Assembly (NCBI RefSeq): GCF_029081005.1
Contig: NZ_JAJQTQ010000012.1
Span: 57,909 to 121,908 of the forward strand
Direction: 5' to 3'
Length of the DNA stretch: 64,000 bases
DNA from: Halomonas elongata
GTDB taxonomy: Bacteria; Pseudomonadota; Gammaproteobacteria; Pseudomonadales; Halomonadaceae
In this document: piece by piece, positions 46,181-56,311 of the stretch
Numbering within the stretch: position 1 is the first letter of the stretch
Layout: each line of letters opens with the position of its first letter
Translations under genes and position numbers: made by a program
The notes under the pieces: model-generated
Databases searched by the model: none
Told to the model about the DNA's origin: nothing
What the model saw: the letters and a program-made list of their open reading frames with translations, nothing else

Positions 46181-48553
46181 TCAGTCCAGGGTCTCGCCCG
46201 CCAGCATGAACCAGGTCTCAAGCACCGCGTCGGGGTTCAGTGACACGGAGTCGATACCCTGCTCCATCAACCACTTGGCAAGGTCCGGATGATCCGATGG
46301 CCCCTGCCCGCAGATGCCCACGTACTTGCCCTGGGCCTTGCAGGCCTGGATGGCCATGGCCAGCAGCTTCTTCACCGCCGGATTACGTTCCTCGAAGAGG
46401 TGAGCCACGATCCCGGAATCCCGGTCGAGGCCCAGGGTCAACTGAGTAAGGTCGTTGGAGCCGATGGAGAAGCCATCGAAGTACTCGAGGAACTCGTCAG
46501 CCAGCAGCGCATTGGCCGGCAGCTCGCACATCATGATGACCTTGAGACCATCCCGGCCACGTTCGAGGCCATTGGCGGCCAGCAGGTCCACCACACCACG
46601 GGCCTCCTCGGTCGTCCGCACGAAGGGCACCATGATCTCGATGTTGTCGAGCCCCATCTCGTCGCGCACCCGCTTCAACGCCCGGCACTCCAGTTCGAAG
46701 CAGGACCGGAAGGAATCCGAGAGATAACGGGACGCCCCACGGAAACCGAGCATCGGGTTTTCCTCGCCGGGCTCGTAGAGCTTGCCGCCGATCAGGTTCT
46801 CGTACTCGTTGGACTTGAAGTCCGACAACCGCACGATGACCCGCTCGGGGTAGAAGGACGCCGCCAGGGTGGAAACCCCTTCGACGAGCTTGTCGACATA
46901 GAAGCTCACCGGATCATCGTAGCCGGCGGTTCGCAGGTCGATGGTCTGCTGCAGGTCGGTGGGCAGAGTGTCGTATTCGAGCAGCGCCTTGGGGTGCACC
47001 CCGATCATGCGATTGATGATGAACTCCAGGCGTGCCAGGCCGACACCGGCATTGGGCAGTCCGGCGAAGCTGAAGGCACGGTCGGGATTGCCCACGTTCA
47101 TCATGATCTTGAACGGAATTTCGGGCATGGCGTCGACGCTGGTCACGTTGCGATCGAACTCCAGCAGGCCATCATAGACGTGCCCCGTATCGCCCTCGGC
47201 GCAGGAGACGGTAACCTCCCGTCCGTCGGCCAGCGCCTCGGTAGCATCGCCGCAACCGACCACGGCAGGAATGCCCAGCTCACGGGCGATGATCGCCGCG
47301 TGACAGGTCCGCCCCCCGCGATTGGTGACGATGGCCGAGGCCCGCTTCATGATCGGCTCCCAGTCAGGATCGGTCATGTCGGTTACCAGAACGTCACCGG
47401 CGAGCACCTTGTCCATGTCGTCCGGCGTGGCGACGACCTTGACCGCGCCACGCCCGATACGCTGGCCGATGGCCCGTCCGGTCACCAGGGTGCGGCCCTT
47501 CTCCTTGAGCTGGAAGCGTTCGAGCTTGCCGCCTTCCTGCTGCGACACCACGGTCTCCGGACGCGCCTGGACGATATAGAGCGCCCCGTCGTCGCCGTCC
47601 AGTGCCCACTCGATGTCCATGGGTCGGCCGTAGTGGCGCTCGATGATCACCGCCTGGCGAGCCAGCGCCATGACCTCTTCGTCGCCGATGCAGAAACGTC
47701 CCCGGTCGGCCAGCGGCACATCGACGGTCTCCACCGACTTGCCGGCACTGGCGTCCCCGGTGTAGATCATCTTGATCAGCTTGGAGCCGAGGGTGCGGCG
47801 CAGCACGGCGGGCCGTCCGGCCGCCAGGGTCGGCTTGTGGACATAGAACTCGTCCGGATTGACGGCCCCCTGCACCACCGTCTCGCCGAGACCCCAGGAT
47901 GCAGTGACGAAGACCGCATCGCGATAGCCGGATTCGGTGTCCAGGGTGAACATCACGCCAGAGGCACCGGTTTCGGAGCGCACCATTTTCTGGACACCGG
48001 CAGACAGCGCCACATTCTCGTGGGGGTAGCCGCGATGCACGCGATAGGAGATGGCCCGGTCGTTGAACAGCGAGGCGAACACCTCGTGAACCGCCCGCTT
48101 GATGTTGTCGAAACCTTCGATATTGAGGAAGGTTTCCTGCTGGCCGGCAAAGGAGGCATCCGGCAGGTCCTCGGCGGTCGCGGAACTCCGCACCGCGACC
48201 TTCAGGTTAGGGTGCCGGGCCTGCAGCTGTTCGTAGCTGTCGCGCAGCGCCTGCTCGAAGGCCGGAGGCAGCGGTGTGTCGATGACCCACTGACGGATCT
48301 CCGCCCCGGCCTCGGCCAACGCCGCGACGTCATCGACATCCAGGGTGGCCAGACGCTGGTTGATGCGCTCGTTGAGCCCTTCGTGGGAGAGGAATTCGCG
48401 GTAGGCGTGGGCCGTGGTAGCGAAGCCACCGGGCACGGTGACCCCGGCCCCGGCAAGATTGGAGATCATCTCGCCGAGCGAGGCGTTCTTGCCCCCCACC
48501 CGCTCGACATCGTCCATGCCCAACTGATCGAACCACAGAATGTAATCGTCCAC
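46181..48553 (-). CDS. ppsA: Phosphoenolpyruvate synthase
   Basis: A 790-residue gluconeogenic enzyme making phosphoenolpyruvate from pyruvate and ATP. N-terminal ATP-grasp domain ([39 protein letters not shown]), central phosphohistidine domain with [15 protein letters not shown] (catalytic His), and C-terminal PEP-binding barrel. GTG at 48553 ([12 protein letters not shown]) is preferred because AAGGGGG precedes it and E. coli PpsA (792) starts at the same place. It diverges from ppsR, its regulatory kinase/pyrophosphorylase. Confidence 0.96.
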   Translation of the reverse strand: MDDYILWFDQLGMDDVERVGGKNASLGEMISNLAGAGVTVPGGFATTAHAYREFLSHEGLNERINQRLATLDVDDVAALAEAGAEIRQWVIDTPLPPAFEQALRDSYEQLQARHPNLKVAVRSSATAEDLPDASFAGQQETFLNIEGFDNIKRAVHEVFASLFNDRAISYRVHRGYPHENVALSAGVQKMVRSETGASGVMFTLDTESGYRDAVFVTASWGLGETVVQGAVNPDEFYVHKPTLAAGRPAVLRRTLGSKLIKMIYTGDASAGKSVETVDVPLADRGRFCIGDEEVMALARQAVIIERHYGRPMDIEWALDGDDGALYIVQARPETVVSQQEGGKLERFQLKEKGRTLVTGRAIGQRIGRGAVKVVATPDDMDKVLAGDVLVTDMTDPDWEPIMKRASAIVTNRGGRTCHAAIIARELGIPAVVGCGDATEALADGREVTVSCAEGDTGHVYDGLLEFDRNVTSVDAMPEIPFKIMMNVGNPDRAFSFAGLPNAGVGLARLEFIINRMIGVHPKALLEYDTLPTDLQQTIDLRTAGYDDPVSFYVDKLVEGVSTLAASFYPERVIVRLSDFKSNEYENLIGGKLYEPGEENPMLGFRGASRYLSDSFRSCFELECRALKRVRDEMGLDNIEIMVPFVRTTEEARGVVDLLAANGLERGRDGLKVIMMCELPANALLADEFLEYFDGFSIGSNDLTQLTLGLDRDSGIVAHLFEERNPAVKKLLAMAIQACKAQGKYVGICGQGPSDHPDLAKWLMEQGIDSVSLNPDAVLETWFMLAGETLD

Positions 48554-48715
48554 GCAACCCCCTTGGATGTCGACGCCTGATAGCCCATGACACGCCGTCA
48601 TGAATGGATGATCGCGACTCTACCAGCGGGTCGCCATATTCGCCATTGGTCTAACATCGAAGTCATTGGAGGTTTTTTACAACATTCGTCGAAATGGCCG
48701 GGATTATGTAGTGAC

Positions 48716-48740
48716 GAGCTTCGAGCTTCGAGCTTCGAGC
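48716..48740. repeat. Heptamer tandem repeat (GAGCTTC)3.6
   Basis: The stretch 48554-49085 between ppsA and ppsR has no gene. It holds this repeat, further heptamer-like units (CATCTCG, TGGCTCG) at 48765-48787, and a family II element at 48801-49010. GAGCTTC is the reverse complement of the GAAGCTC unit at 32153. No good promoter was picked out. Confidence 0.9.
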
Positions 48741-48800
48741 AGTGAAGTATGGCAACATTCTGCTCGCATCTCGCATCTCGTGGCTCGTTACCCGGAAGGA

Positions 48801-49010
48801 CCGCTTGGGAAATACTGAATAAATCGCCGAGCATAGTGAAGCGCAAGGCGCACGGAGCACAGAAAGCGAGACATAACGAGGGGTTAGGCGAGCTTTCGAG
48901 CACCGCGCACAAATTCGCCGGGAGCGAATTTGAACCGTCTTTAGACGGGCCCTCTGGGTAGCCGCCAAGGATGGCGGCTATAGCGAAGCGATTTGCATGC
49001 GCAGGCATTT
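48801..49010 (+). repeat. Dispersed intergenic repeat, family II, copy 2
   Basis: It contains the blocks AATCGCCGAGC, AAGCGCAAGGCGC-CGGAGC, GAGCACCGCG, CGATTTGC and GCAGGCATTT in the same order as copy 1 (3563-3703, opposite strand). Between GAGCACCGCG and CGATTTGC it has an extra 60-70 bp with three small hairpins (AAATTCGCC...GCGAATTT, CCGTCTTTAGACGG, GCCGCC...GGCGGC). Whether this insert is part of the full-length element is unknown. Confidence 0.65.
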
Positions 49011-49085
49011 AAGCAGTGTTTCCCTTGTGCAATCCCTCTCGCCAACTGACAATGCCCGCAACCTCCACCATGCGTCGAGAGTTTC

Positions 49086-49919
49086 ATGACACGTACCGCC
49101 TTCTTCATCTCCGACGGCACCGGCATCACCGCCGAGAGCCTCGGTCGCAGCCTGCTCGCGCAATTCGAGAACGTCGAGATCCGCATGATCACCAAGCCCT
49201 ACATCGACAGCGTCGAGAAGGCCCACCAACTGGCCGCGATCATCGCGTCCACGGCGGTCAAGGACGGCGAACAACCGATCATCATCGACACCATCGTCGA
49301 CAGTCAGATCCGCGACGTGATCCGTGACGCTCCCGGCTTCAAGGTCGACATCTTCTCCACCTTCCTGGAGCCTCTGGAACAGGAACTGGCGACCCATTCG
49401 TCCTACAGCGTGGGCCGCACCCACGCCATCGGCAGCGACGACATCTACATGGACCGCATCCATTCGGTCCACTTTGCGCTGGACAACGATGACGGCGCCC
49501 GCACTCATCAGTATGACCAGGCCGACATCATCCTGATCGGCGTCTCGCGCTGCGGCAAGACACCTTCTTCGCTCTACCTGGCCCTGCAGTTCGGCATCCG
49601 GGCCGCCAATTACCCGCTCACCGAGGACGACCTCGACGAATCCGGCAAGCTCAAGCTGCCCCGGGTACTCGAACCGCATCGTCACAAGCTGTTCGGCCTG
49701 ACCATCGACCCGAGGCGCCTGGCGGCGATCCGTCACGAGCGTCGCCCCAACAGCCGCTACAGCTCCATGGACCAGTGCGTGCAGGAAGTGACCCAGGCCG
49801 AAGCGCTCTACCGTCGCATGCATGTCCCCTTCATCGACGCCACGCGCTTCTCGGTGGAGGAAATCTCGACCCGCATGATCGCCGAGACCGGCATCAATCG
49901 GCGCTTCTCGCCGCGCTAG
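49086..49919 (+). CDS. ppsR: PEP synthase regulatory kinase/pyrophosphorylase PpsR
   Basis: A 277-residue DUF299 protein that inactivates PpsA by ADP-dependent phosphorylation and reactivates it by phosphate-dependent dephosphorylation. The P-loop [15 protein letters not shown], the N-terminus [21 protein letters not shown] and the C-terminal NSRYSS...EEISTRMI are intact. It is encoded divergently from its target ppsA. Confidence 0.95.
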   Translation: MTRTAFFISDGTGITAESLGRSLLAQFENVEIRMITKPYIDSVEKAHQLAAIIASTAVKDGEQPIIIDTIVDSQIRDVIRDAPGFKVDIFSTFLEPLEQELATHSSYSVGRTHAIGSDDIYMDRIHSVHFALDNDDGARTHQYDQADIILIGVSRCGKTPSSLYLALQFGIRAANYPLTEDDLDESGKLKLPRVLEPHRHKLFGLTIDPRRLAAIRHERRPNSRYSSMDQCVQEVTQAEALYRRMHVPFIDATRFSVEEISTRMIAETGINRRFSPR

Positions 49920-49972
49920 TCGCGAGTCGCGAACCTCGAGCGGCGAGATACGAGCGGCTGGTAGCCGGATGG

Positions 49973-50014
49973 CATCTCGCATCTTGCATCTCGTAGCTCG
50001 TAGCTCGTAGCTCG
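49973..50014. repeat. Heptamer tandem repeat, six units
   Basis: Units are CATCTCG, CATCTTG, CATCTCG, then TAGCTCG three times. Looser CGAG-rich units precede it from 49922. It sits between ppsR and the promoter of the imelysin operon. Confidence 0.85.
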
Positions 50015-50032
50015 CCATCCATGAACAATAAA

Positions 50033-50081
50033 AAATCGCATTCGCATCTATTGACGAGATTGGTTATCGTTTCACTATATT
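50033..50081 (+). promoter_or_regulatory. Candidate promoter and possible Fur site for the imelysin operon
   Basis: TTGACG (50051-50056) and TATATT (50076-50081) could be -35 and -10, though the 19-bp spacing is long. The minus strand across 50033-50052 reads GATGCGAATGCGATT, sharing the GNGAATG core with Fur boxes. Iron control would suit the operon. The match is weak. Confidence 0.35.
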
Positions 50082-50159
50082 GATGTGATGAAACTTGCCT
50101 ATCTCTACTCGCCACGAATCTCATCACACATTCAGGCGATCTCGAACAAGGATGCCGAC

Positions 50160-51443
50160 ATGCCGACCCTCTTCGCACCACGCCCGCTGCGCCGCGCCCT
50201 CGTGCTGGCGGCCTTCTTACCGGTAACCGCCATGGCCACCGAGGGCGACGTCTCTGCCGGGAACGTCGTCGCCCATTACGCCGATCTGGCTCATGCCAAT
50301 TACCAGGATGCCCTGGGCGCCGCCCGTAGCCTCGACGAGCGCATCGACGCCCTGCTCGCCGACCCGAATGCCGAGACCCTGGCGGCAGCGCGTCAGGCCT
50401 GGCTCGAGGCCCGCATCCCCTACCAGCAGAGCGAGGTCTTTCGCTTCGGCAACGCCGTGGTCGACGACTGGGAAGGCCAGCTCAACGCCTGGCCCCTGGA
50501 CGAGGGCATGATCGACTACGTCGCCGGCGACGACTATCAGTATGAACTCGGCAATGCCGGTGCCACCGCCAACATCATCGCCAACGAGCGCATCCAGGTC
50601 GGTGGCAAGACCATCGACGTCAGCGAGCTGACGCCGGCGCTGCTGGCCGACCTCAACGAGATCGGCGGCTCCGAGGCCAATGTCGCCACCGGCTATCACG
50701 CCATCGAATTCCTGTTATGGGGTCAGGACCTGCACGGCTTCGAGGCAGGCAACGGCGAGCGTCCCGCCAGCGACTTCATGGCCGGCGACGCCTGCACCCA
50801 TGGCCACTGCGACCGCCGTGGCGCCTATCTCGATGCCGCTTCCGAGCTACTCATCGACGATCTCGAATGGATGGTGGCCCAGTGGGCGCCGGATCAGGAC
50901 GACAACTATCGCCAGGCCCTGCTGGCCGAATCCCCCGAGGAAGGACTGCGCCGTATGCTGTTCGGCATGGGATCGCTGTCACTCGGCGAGCTGGCCGGCG
51001 AACGCATGAAGGTCGCCCTGGAGGCCAATTCCGTCGAAGACGAGCACGACTGCTTCAGCGACAACACTCATAACGCCCACTACTACAACGGCAAGGGCAT
51101 TCAGAACGTCTATACCGGAACCTATCGGAGCCTGGACGGTTCGACGCTGGAAGGTCCCTCCCTTTCCGATCTGGTCGCCACCGAGAACAACGCGCTCGAC
51201 GACACCCTGACGGAGCAGCTCGCCGGCAGCATGGAAGAGCTCGAGGCCCTCAAGCAGGCCGCCGAAGCCGTTCAGGACCCGATGGCCTTCGACATGATGA
51301 TCGCCCCCGGGAACGAACGAGGTTCCGAACTGGTCAATAACGCCATTCTGGCGCTGGTGACCCAGACCGGCTCCATCGAAAAGGCAGCAGGCGCGCTCGG
51401 CGTGAGTTCACTGCAATCCGACGATGCCGGACACACCTTCTGA
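50160..51443 (+). CDS. Imelysin-family (IrpA/EfeO-like) periplasmic iron-uptake protein
   Basis: A 427-residue protein with a signal peptide (RRALVLAAFLPVTAMA, cleavage before TEGD). The imelysin domain has the GxHxxE motif as GYHAIE and conserved DCFSDNTHNAHYYNGKGIQNVY near residue 300. Homologues are linked to iron acquisition, not proteolysis. ATG at 50160 follows AAGGA; the frame upstream to 50085 is not needed. First gene of a four-gene operon with a di-heme c protein, a second imelysin and a DUF1513 protein, an arrangement known in Pseudomonas (icmP region). Confidence 0.9.
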   Translation: MPTLFAPRPLRRALVLAAFLPVTAMATEGDVSAGNVVAHYADLAHANYQDALGAARSLDERIDALLADPNAETLAAARQAWLEARIPYQQSEVFRFGNAVVDDWEGQLNAWPLDEGMIDYVAGDDYQYELGNAGATANIIANERIQVGGKTIDVSELTPALLADLNEIGGSEANVATGYHAIEFLLWGQDLHGFEAGNGERPASDFMAGDACTHGHCDRRGAYLDAASELLIDDLEWMVAQWAPDQDDNYRQALLAESPEEGLRRMLFGMGSLSLGELAGERMKVALEANSVEDEHDCFSDNTHNAHYYNGKGIQNVYTGTYRSLDGSTLEGPSLSDLVATENNALDDTLTEQLAGSMEELEALKQAAEAVQDPMAFDMMIAPGNERGSELVNNAILALVTQTGSIEKAAGALGVSSLQSDDAGHTF

Positions 51444-51484
51444 AAAGGCGTCGTGCACGAAGACCATCGGATCACTCTGCCAAC

Positions 51485-51507
51485 CGCCGCCAGCCTCTCT
51501 GGCGGCG
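51485..51507 (+). other. Hairpin between the imelysin and di-heme genes
   Basis: A 9-bp stem CGCCGCCAG / CTGGCGGCG with a CCTCT loop lies in the 87-bp gap, 24 bp before the next start. There is no T-run. It could set the ratio of the upstream gene to the rest of the operon by stabilising the upstream mRNA. Confidence 0.55.
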
Positions 51508-51530
51508 TCACTGATGTCACGGCAAGGAAA

Positions 51531-52940
51531 ATGACACGCCTGCTCTGCTCCGCGCCCCCACTGCTCGCCTTCCTGGTCCTCTCCGGGCCCGGCCTGACCA
51601 ACGCCGCGCAGGCCCCCATCCAGGACACTCCCTTGACCGGCGGTGACGGCACCGTGCAGCAGTTCGACCACAACGCCTACTCCCTGCCGCTCGACAACAT
51701 GGCCATGACCGATCGGCTCGATTTCAGTGTCGGCAACAGCTTCTTCCGCAACCCCTGGGTGGAAGCTCCTGCCAGCACCAAGGCACGAGATGGCCTGGGT
51801 CCCCTGCTCAACACCAACAGTTGTCAGGGCTGCCATATCAAGGATGGACGGGGCCATCCGCCGAGTGGTGACAAACGCGCCGTCTCCCTCTTCCTGCGCC
51901 TCTCGCTTCCCCCGGATGGCGCCGATGACGCCACCTTGACCCGACTGGGCGTGCGACCCGTGCCCGGCTATGGCCGCCAGTTGCAGACCGCCGCCATTAC
52001 CGGCGCCGAGCCCGAGGGCGAGATGCGACTGCACTACACCGAGCGGGATGTCCGCCTTGATGACGGCGAGATCGTCACTCTGCGAGAGCCGCATTACACC
52101 ATCGACTCACCCGCTTATGGGCCGCTGCCGGACGACCTTCAAGTCTCGCCTCGCGTGGCCCCGCCGATGATCGGCCTGGGACTGCTCGAGGCACTGCCCG
52201 CCGAAGCCCTCGAGGCCGCCGCCGATCCCGAGGATGCCGATGGCGATGGTATCTCGGGGCGAGTCAACCGGGTCTGGGACGATCGTCGGGGCAGCACCGT
52301 CCTCGGACGCTTCGGCTGGAAGGCCGGCGAACCAAGCATCGAGCAGCAGAGTCTGCATGCCTTCGCCGGCGACATGGGGCTGACCTCGAATCTGGTCCCC
52401 GGCACCGACTGCATGCCGAGCCAGTCGTGCGACCGCTTTCCCGACGGCGGTACGCCCGAAGTCAGCGACAAGATCGCACGCTTCGTGACCTTCTACGCCG
52501 GCAGCCTGGCCGTTCCGGCACGCCGCGACATGGACGACCCCGCGGTGCACGCCGGCGCCGAAACCTTCAACGCGCTCGGCTGTGCCGCTTGCCACACGCC
52601 CCGCCACGAGACGCCGCCGGACGCCTCGCGCGCCGCCCTGGCCGACCAGACGATCTGGCCCTACAGCGACCTCTTGCTGCACGACATGGGCGACACCCTG
52701 GCCGATGGCCGCCCCGAGTTCGAGGCCAGTGGCAGCGAGTGGCGCACGCCCCCGCTATGGGGAATCGGCCTGGCCCGGGATGTGAACCCGCGTGCCGGCT
52801 TTCTTCACGACGGCCGCGCCCGCACCCTGGAAGAGGCCATCCTCTGGCATGGCGGCGAGGCCGACGCCAGCGCCGCCGCCTACCGCGCCCTGCCGGCCCG
52901 GCGCCGCGCCGATCTGATCCGCTTTCTCGAATCGCTGTGA
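51531..52940 (+). CDS. Di-heme c-type protein (DUF1111/thiol oxidoreductase family)
   Basis: A 469-residue exported protein with a signal peptide (LLAFLVLSGPGLTNAA) and two CxxCH haem c sites, CQGCH at 98-102 and CAACH at 351-355. It belongs to the DUF1111 or di-heme oxidoreductase family related to MauG-type peroxidases. ATG at 51531 has an AAGGAAA ribosome site; the longer GTG frame at 51453 is rejected because it has no signal-like start. In the operon it may change iron redox state or modify a partner in the periplasm; this is inference. Confidence 0.9.
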   Translation: MTRLLCSAPPLLAFLVLSGPGLTNAAQAPIQDTPLTGGDGTVQQFDHNAYSLPLDNMAMTDRLDFSVGNSFFRNPWVEAPASTKARDGLGPLLNTNSCQGCHIKDGRGHPPSGDKRAVSLFLRLSLPPDGADDATLTRLGVRPVPGYGRQLQTAAITGAEPEGEMRLHYTERDVRLDDGEIVTLREPHYTIDSPAYGPLPDDLQVSPRVAPPMIGLGLLEALPAEALEAAADPEDADGDGISGRVNRVWDDRRGSTVLGRFGWKAGEPSIEQQSLHAFAGDMGLTSNLVPGTDCMPSQSCDRFPDGGTPEVSDKIARFVTFYAGSLAVPARRDMDDPAVHAGAETFNALGCAACHTPRHETPPDASRAALADQTIWPYSDLLLHDMGDTLADGRPEFEASGSEWRTPPLWGIGLARDVNPRAGFLHDGRARTLEEAILWHGGEADASAAAYRALPARRRADLIRFLESL

Positions 52941-52949
52941 GGAAACACG

Positions 52950-53978
52950 ATGCTGAAACGACTGGGCCGACTCGGCCTTGCCGCCCTCACCCTGGCCACC
53001 ACGCCCTTGCTGGCCGACGACGGCACGTCCCAGGCCAGAGAGCGCTGGCACCAGGCCATCGAGCAACGCTACGGCGTTCTCGCCGATGCCAGCGAGCGGC
53101 TGGAAGCCAGCGCCGACCGCTTCTGCAGGCAGCCGGACGCCTCGCACCGCCAACGCCTGACCCGAAACTGGCTGGATGCCTACCAGGCCTGGCAAGCCGT
53201 GCGCTTCGTCGACTTCGGGCCCATCGAACAGCAAAGCCGCGCCTGGCAGTTCCAGTTCTGGCCCGATCGCAAGAACCTGGTCGGTCGCAAGATGCAGGCC
53301 TGGCTCACGGCCGATCAACCGCCTTCGGCCGAACAGATCGCCGATGACAGCGTCGCCGCCCAGGGCTTTCCGGCCCTCGAATACCTGCTCTTCGATGAAA
53401 GCATGCAAGACGCCGAGGCCCTGGCAAGCCCCGTCGCCTGCGGCCTGTTGCGTGCCATCACCACCCACCTGGCGGATGGCACCAGCGCCCTGCAACGCGA
53501 TTGGCAACGTTTCGGCGAGCATTATCGGGGCACCGCAAGCTATACCGGTGCCACGCTGCATGGCGCCTTGCTGGCCCTGGAAACCCTGGAGGCCAAGCGC
53601 CTGGGCGATCCCATGGGCCTGACCGGCGGCCCGGCCAACGGCTATCTGGCCGAGGCCTGGCGCAGTGGCCAATCGATTCGGCTGATCGAGGGCACCCTGC
53701 ACGGACTGGAAGATACCTTCCTGCCCGGGCTGAAGGTACTGCTCGCCAGACGCGGCGAAGCGGCCCTCGCCGACGACTTCCGGGAAACGCTGGATCACGC
53801 ACGGCGGCGTGCCGCCGAGATGTCGCCCGGCGTGGCGCCGGCCCTCGATGACGACACCGCCGCCTTCGGCGAACTCCAGGGACTCCATGTCCAGATCGGC
53901 CAGTTGCGCTACCGGCTCGAGGAGATCGGCGGCGTCCTGGGCCTGGTGCGAGGCTTCAACGCCAGCGATGGAGACTGA
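52950..53978 (+). CDS. Second imelysin-family protein with altered GxHxxE motif
   Basis: A 342-residue exported protein (signal peptide about residues 1-22, LGLAALTLATTPLLA). The imelysin domain is recognisable, but the expected GxHxxE reads GFPALE, with proline in place of histidine. The same change may be general for this subfamily, paired with a canonical imelysin. It starts 9 bp after the di-heme gene. Role in iron handling is inferred from context. Confidence 0.87.
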   Translation: MLKRLGRLGLAALTLATTPLLADDGTSQARERWHQAIEQRYGVLADASERLEASADRFCRQPDASHRQRLTRNWLDAYQAWQAVRFVDFGPIEQQSRAWQFQFWPDRKNLVGRKMQAWLTADQPPSAEQIADDSVAAQGFPALEYLLFDESMQDAEALASPVACGLLRAITTHLADGTSALQRDWQRFGEHYRGTASYTGATLHGALLALETLEAKRLGDPMGLTGGPANGYLAEAWRSGQSIRLIEGTLHGLEDTFLPGLKVLLARRGEAALADDFRETLDHARRRAAEMSPGVAPALDDDTAAFGELQGLHVQIGQLRYRLEEIGGVLGLVRGFNASDGD

Positions 53979-53981
53979 CGC

Positions 53982-55073
53982 ATGCACAGGCGCGACATTC
54001 TCAAGACAGGACTCGCCAGGCTCGGCGCCATCGGCCTGCCCGTCCTGGGCTGGGGGCTTCCGGGACGTCGCCAGGCCGACTGGTTGTTCAGTGCCGTGGA
54101 CGATGCCGACGGCCATCACTACATCCAGGCCATTGCGCCCGAGGAAGAACACGCCTTTCGCATTCCGGTCTCGGAACGCTGCCATGGCGGTTGCCTGCGT
54201 CCCGGGAATTCCCAGGTGGTACTCTTCGCCCGGCGTCCGGGGCGTTCACTGCATGTCGTCGACGGCGAAGCTCAGGCCGAGATCGCCCGGATCGATGCCG
54301 GGAATGGCTATCACTTCTACGGCCATGGTGTCTTCGACCCGAGCGGACGCTATCTCCACGTCACCGCCAACCGCATCGAGGATGCCGCCGGCCTGGTGCG
54401 CGTCTACGACGCCGAGCAGGACTATGCCCATCGGCATGACCTGCCCCTGGACGGCATCGGCCCCCACGAACTGCGACTGATGCCGGATGGTCGAACCCTG
54501 GCCATCGGCCTCGGCGGCATCCGCACCCACCCCGATTACGGGCGCGCCAAGCTCAACCTCGACGACATGGCCCCGGCACTCGTGCTGATGGACCGCGAAA
54601 GCGGCGAGATCTCGGCCCGTCATGCACCCAGCCATCACCAGCTCAGTTGCCGGCATCTCGATGCGGGCGCCGACGGCACCGTGATCGTCGGCTACCAGTA
54701 TCAGGGGCCGGAGTGGGAACGACGCCCCCTGGTCGCCCGTCTGTCACCGCAAGGCGACTTTTCCGAGATATCCCTGCCCGGCCCGCTCACCGACGAGCTT
54801 CGCCAGTACACCGCCAGCATCGCCATCGGACGGGACATGCCTCGCGCACTGATCACGGCGCCACGCGGCCATCGGGTCCTGCTGCTCGACACCCGGGACG
54901 GCCGACTGCTGGCCAGCCACCGCCTGCCCGATGCCGCCGGCGCCCGCTGCGACGGCCAGGGCGGCTTCATCATCTCCTCCGGCCGGGGCGGGCTCTACCG
55001 CGTCGACGGCGACGGCACCGCACCACAGCGACTCGGGTCATGGGATATCCACTGGGATAACCACCTGACCTGA
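53982..55073 (+). CDS. DUF1513 protein, likely exported beta-propeller
   Basis: A 363-residue DUF1513 protein. The N-terminus MHRRDILKTGLARLGAIG resembles a Tat signal (twin Arg, then hydrophobic stretch). The body has repeated blades such as HFYGHGVFDPSGRYLHV, GPHELRLMPDGRTLAIGLGG and TAPRGHRVLLLDTRDGRLLAS, as in a beta-propeller. It starts 3 bp after the imelysin-like gene and ends the operon, converging on the CaiB gene. Specific function unknown. Confidence 0.87.
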   Translation: MHRRDILKTGLARLGAIGLPVLGWGLPGRRQADWLFSAVDDADGHHYIQAIAPEEEHAFRIPVSERCHGGCLRPGNSQVVLFARRPGRSLHVVDGEAQAEIARIDAGNGYHFYGHGVFDPSGRYLHVTANRIEDAAGLVRVYDAEQDYAHRHDLPLDGIGPHELRLMPDGRTLAIGLGGIRTHPDYGRAKLNLDDMAPALVLMDRESGEISARHAPSHHQLSCRHLDAGADGTVIVGYQYQGPEWERRPLVARLSPQGDFSEISLPGPLTDELRQYTASIAIGRDMPRALITAPRGHRVLLLDTRDGRLLASHRLPDAAGARCDGQGGFIISSGRGGLYRVDGDGTAPQRLGSWDIHWDNHLT

Positions 55074-55079
55074 GCGGCA

Positions 55080-56285
55080 TTACCGCACGATGCCTCGGCG
55101 CCTCAGCTCGGCGATCTCTTCACAAGAAAGCCCCATCTCGGTGAGCACGGCGTCACTGTCCTCGCCGAGTGCCGGCGGCGGTGTGTCGCTGGTGGCACTC
55201 TGGCCATCGAAGCGCAATGGGTTGGCTACCTGGGGCAAGCGTTGCCCATGCCGGGAGAATTCCCGGTACAGGCCGCGATGGCGAACCTGGGGGTCGTCGA
55301 AGGCCTCGGTCAGGGTATTGATCGGACCGGCGGGGATACCCAGCGTCTCCAGCTCCGACAGCCAGTCGTCGCGCCGCCGTGACAGCAAGACCGCGGCGAT
55401 TTTCGGCACCAGCGCATCGCGATGCGCTACCCGGGCGGCATTGGTGGCATAGGCCGGATCCTCGCCCCATTCCCGATGGCCCAACAGGCCCGCCAGTCGG
55501 GCGAACTGGGCGTCGTTGCCCACCGTCAGGACCAGATAGCCATCGGCACAGGCAAAGGCCTGGTAAGGCACGATATTGGGATGGGCATTGCCATGACGCT
55601 CGGGATTCTCCCCCGTCACCAGAGCATTCAGGGCCTGATTGGCCAGGGTCGCCAGCTGGACGTCGAGCAGCGCCACGTCGATATGCCGTCCGACGCCGGT
55701 CGAACGGCGCTCATGGAGCGCCGCCAGCACCCCGATGGTGGCATAGAGACCGGTCATGACGTCGGTGATGGCCACCCCGGTCTTCATCGGTATGCCCTCG
55801 GGCTCTCCGGTCAGGCTCATCAGTCCGCCCATGGCCTGGATCATGAAGTCGTAGCCGGCTCGTCCGGCATAGGGGCCATCCTGACCGAACCCGGTGATCG
55901 AACAGGCGATCAACCGTGGATTGCGCTCACGCAGGTGTGCCGGATCCAGCCCGTACTTGGCGAGGCCGCCCACCTTGAAGTTCTCGAGCAACACGTCAGC
56001 GCCGGCGGCCAGCTCCCGGACCAGTGCCTGTCCGCCCTCGGTGGCGATATCCACGGCCAGCGAACGCTTGCCGCGATTGGCGCACAAGTAATAGGCGGCC
56101 AGTCGCTCGGCATCCGCCTCGCCTTCCCACCAGGGCGGGCCCCAGCCGCGGGTATCGTCGCCGCGCTCGGGATGTTCGATCTTGATGACGCGAGCGCCCA
56201 GATCCGCCAGCAACTGACCCGCCCAGGGACCGGCCAGCACCCGCGACATATCCAGCACCACGACGCCTGCCAATGGTCCGCTCAT
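55080..56285 (-). CDS. CaiB/BaiF CoA-transferase (probable glutarate CoA-transferase)
   Basis: A 401-residue class III CoA-transferase. Family motifs are LDMSRVLAGPWAGQLLADLGARVIKIEHPERGDD-type N-terminus (VLAGPWAGQLLADLGA visible), NRGKRSLAVD, the catalytic aspartate region AGYDFMIQAMGGLMSLTG, and GIPAGPINTLTEAFDDPQV. The start at 56285 has AAGGAA upstream. gcdH lies upstream on the same strand, and in Pseudomonas a CaiB protein (GcdG) next to gcdH activates glutarate with CoA; the same role is likely here. The pair is separated by 259 bp containing a family I repeat. Confidence 0.88.
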   Translation of the reverse strand: MSGPLAGVVVLDMSRVLAGPWAGQLLADLGARVIKIEHPERGDDTRGWGPPWWEGEADAERLAAYYLCANRGKRSLAVDIATEGGQALVRELAAGADVLLENFKVGGLAKYGLDPAHLRERNPRLIACSITGFGQDGPYAGRAGYDFMIQAMGGLMSLTGEPEGIPMKTGVAITDVMTGLYATIGVLAALHERRSTGVGRHIDVALLDVQLATLANQALNALVTGENPERHGNAHPNIVPYQAFACADGYLVLTVGNDAQFARLAGLLGHREWGEDPAYATNAARVAHRDALVPKIAAVLLSRRRDDWLSELETLGIPAGPINTLTEAFDDPQVRHRGLYREFSRHGQRLPQVANPLRFDGQSATSDTPPPALGEDSDAVLTEMGLSCEEIAELRRRGIVR

Positions 56286-56311
56286 TCTGGTTCCTTTCAC
56301 AGAGGCTCGGC

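Noticed and set aside
46289..48580. 763-residue plus-strand ORF opposite ppsA
   Set aside because: Long because of high GC third positions; ppsA on the minus strand is complete with its catalytic histidine motif.
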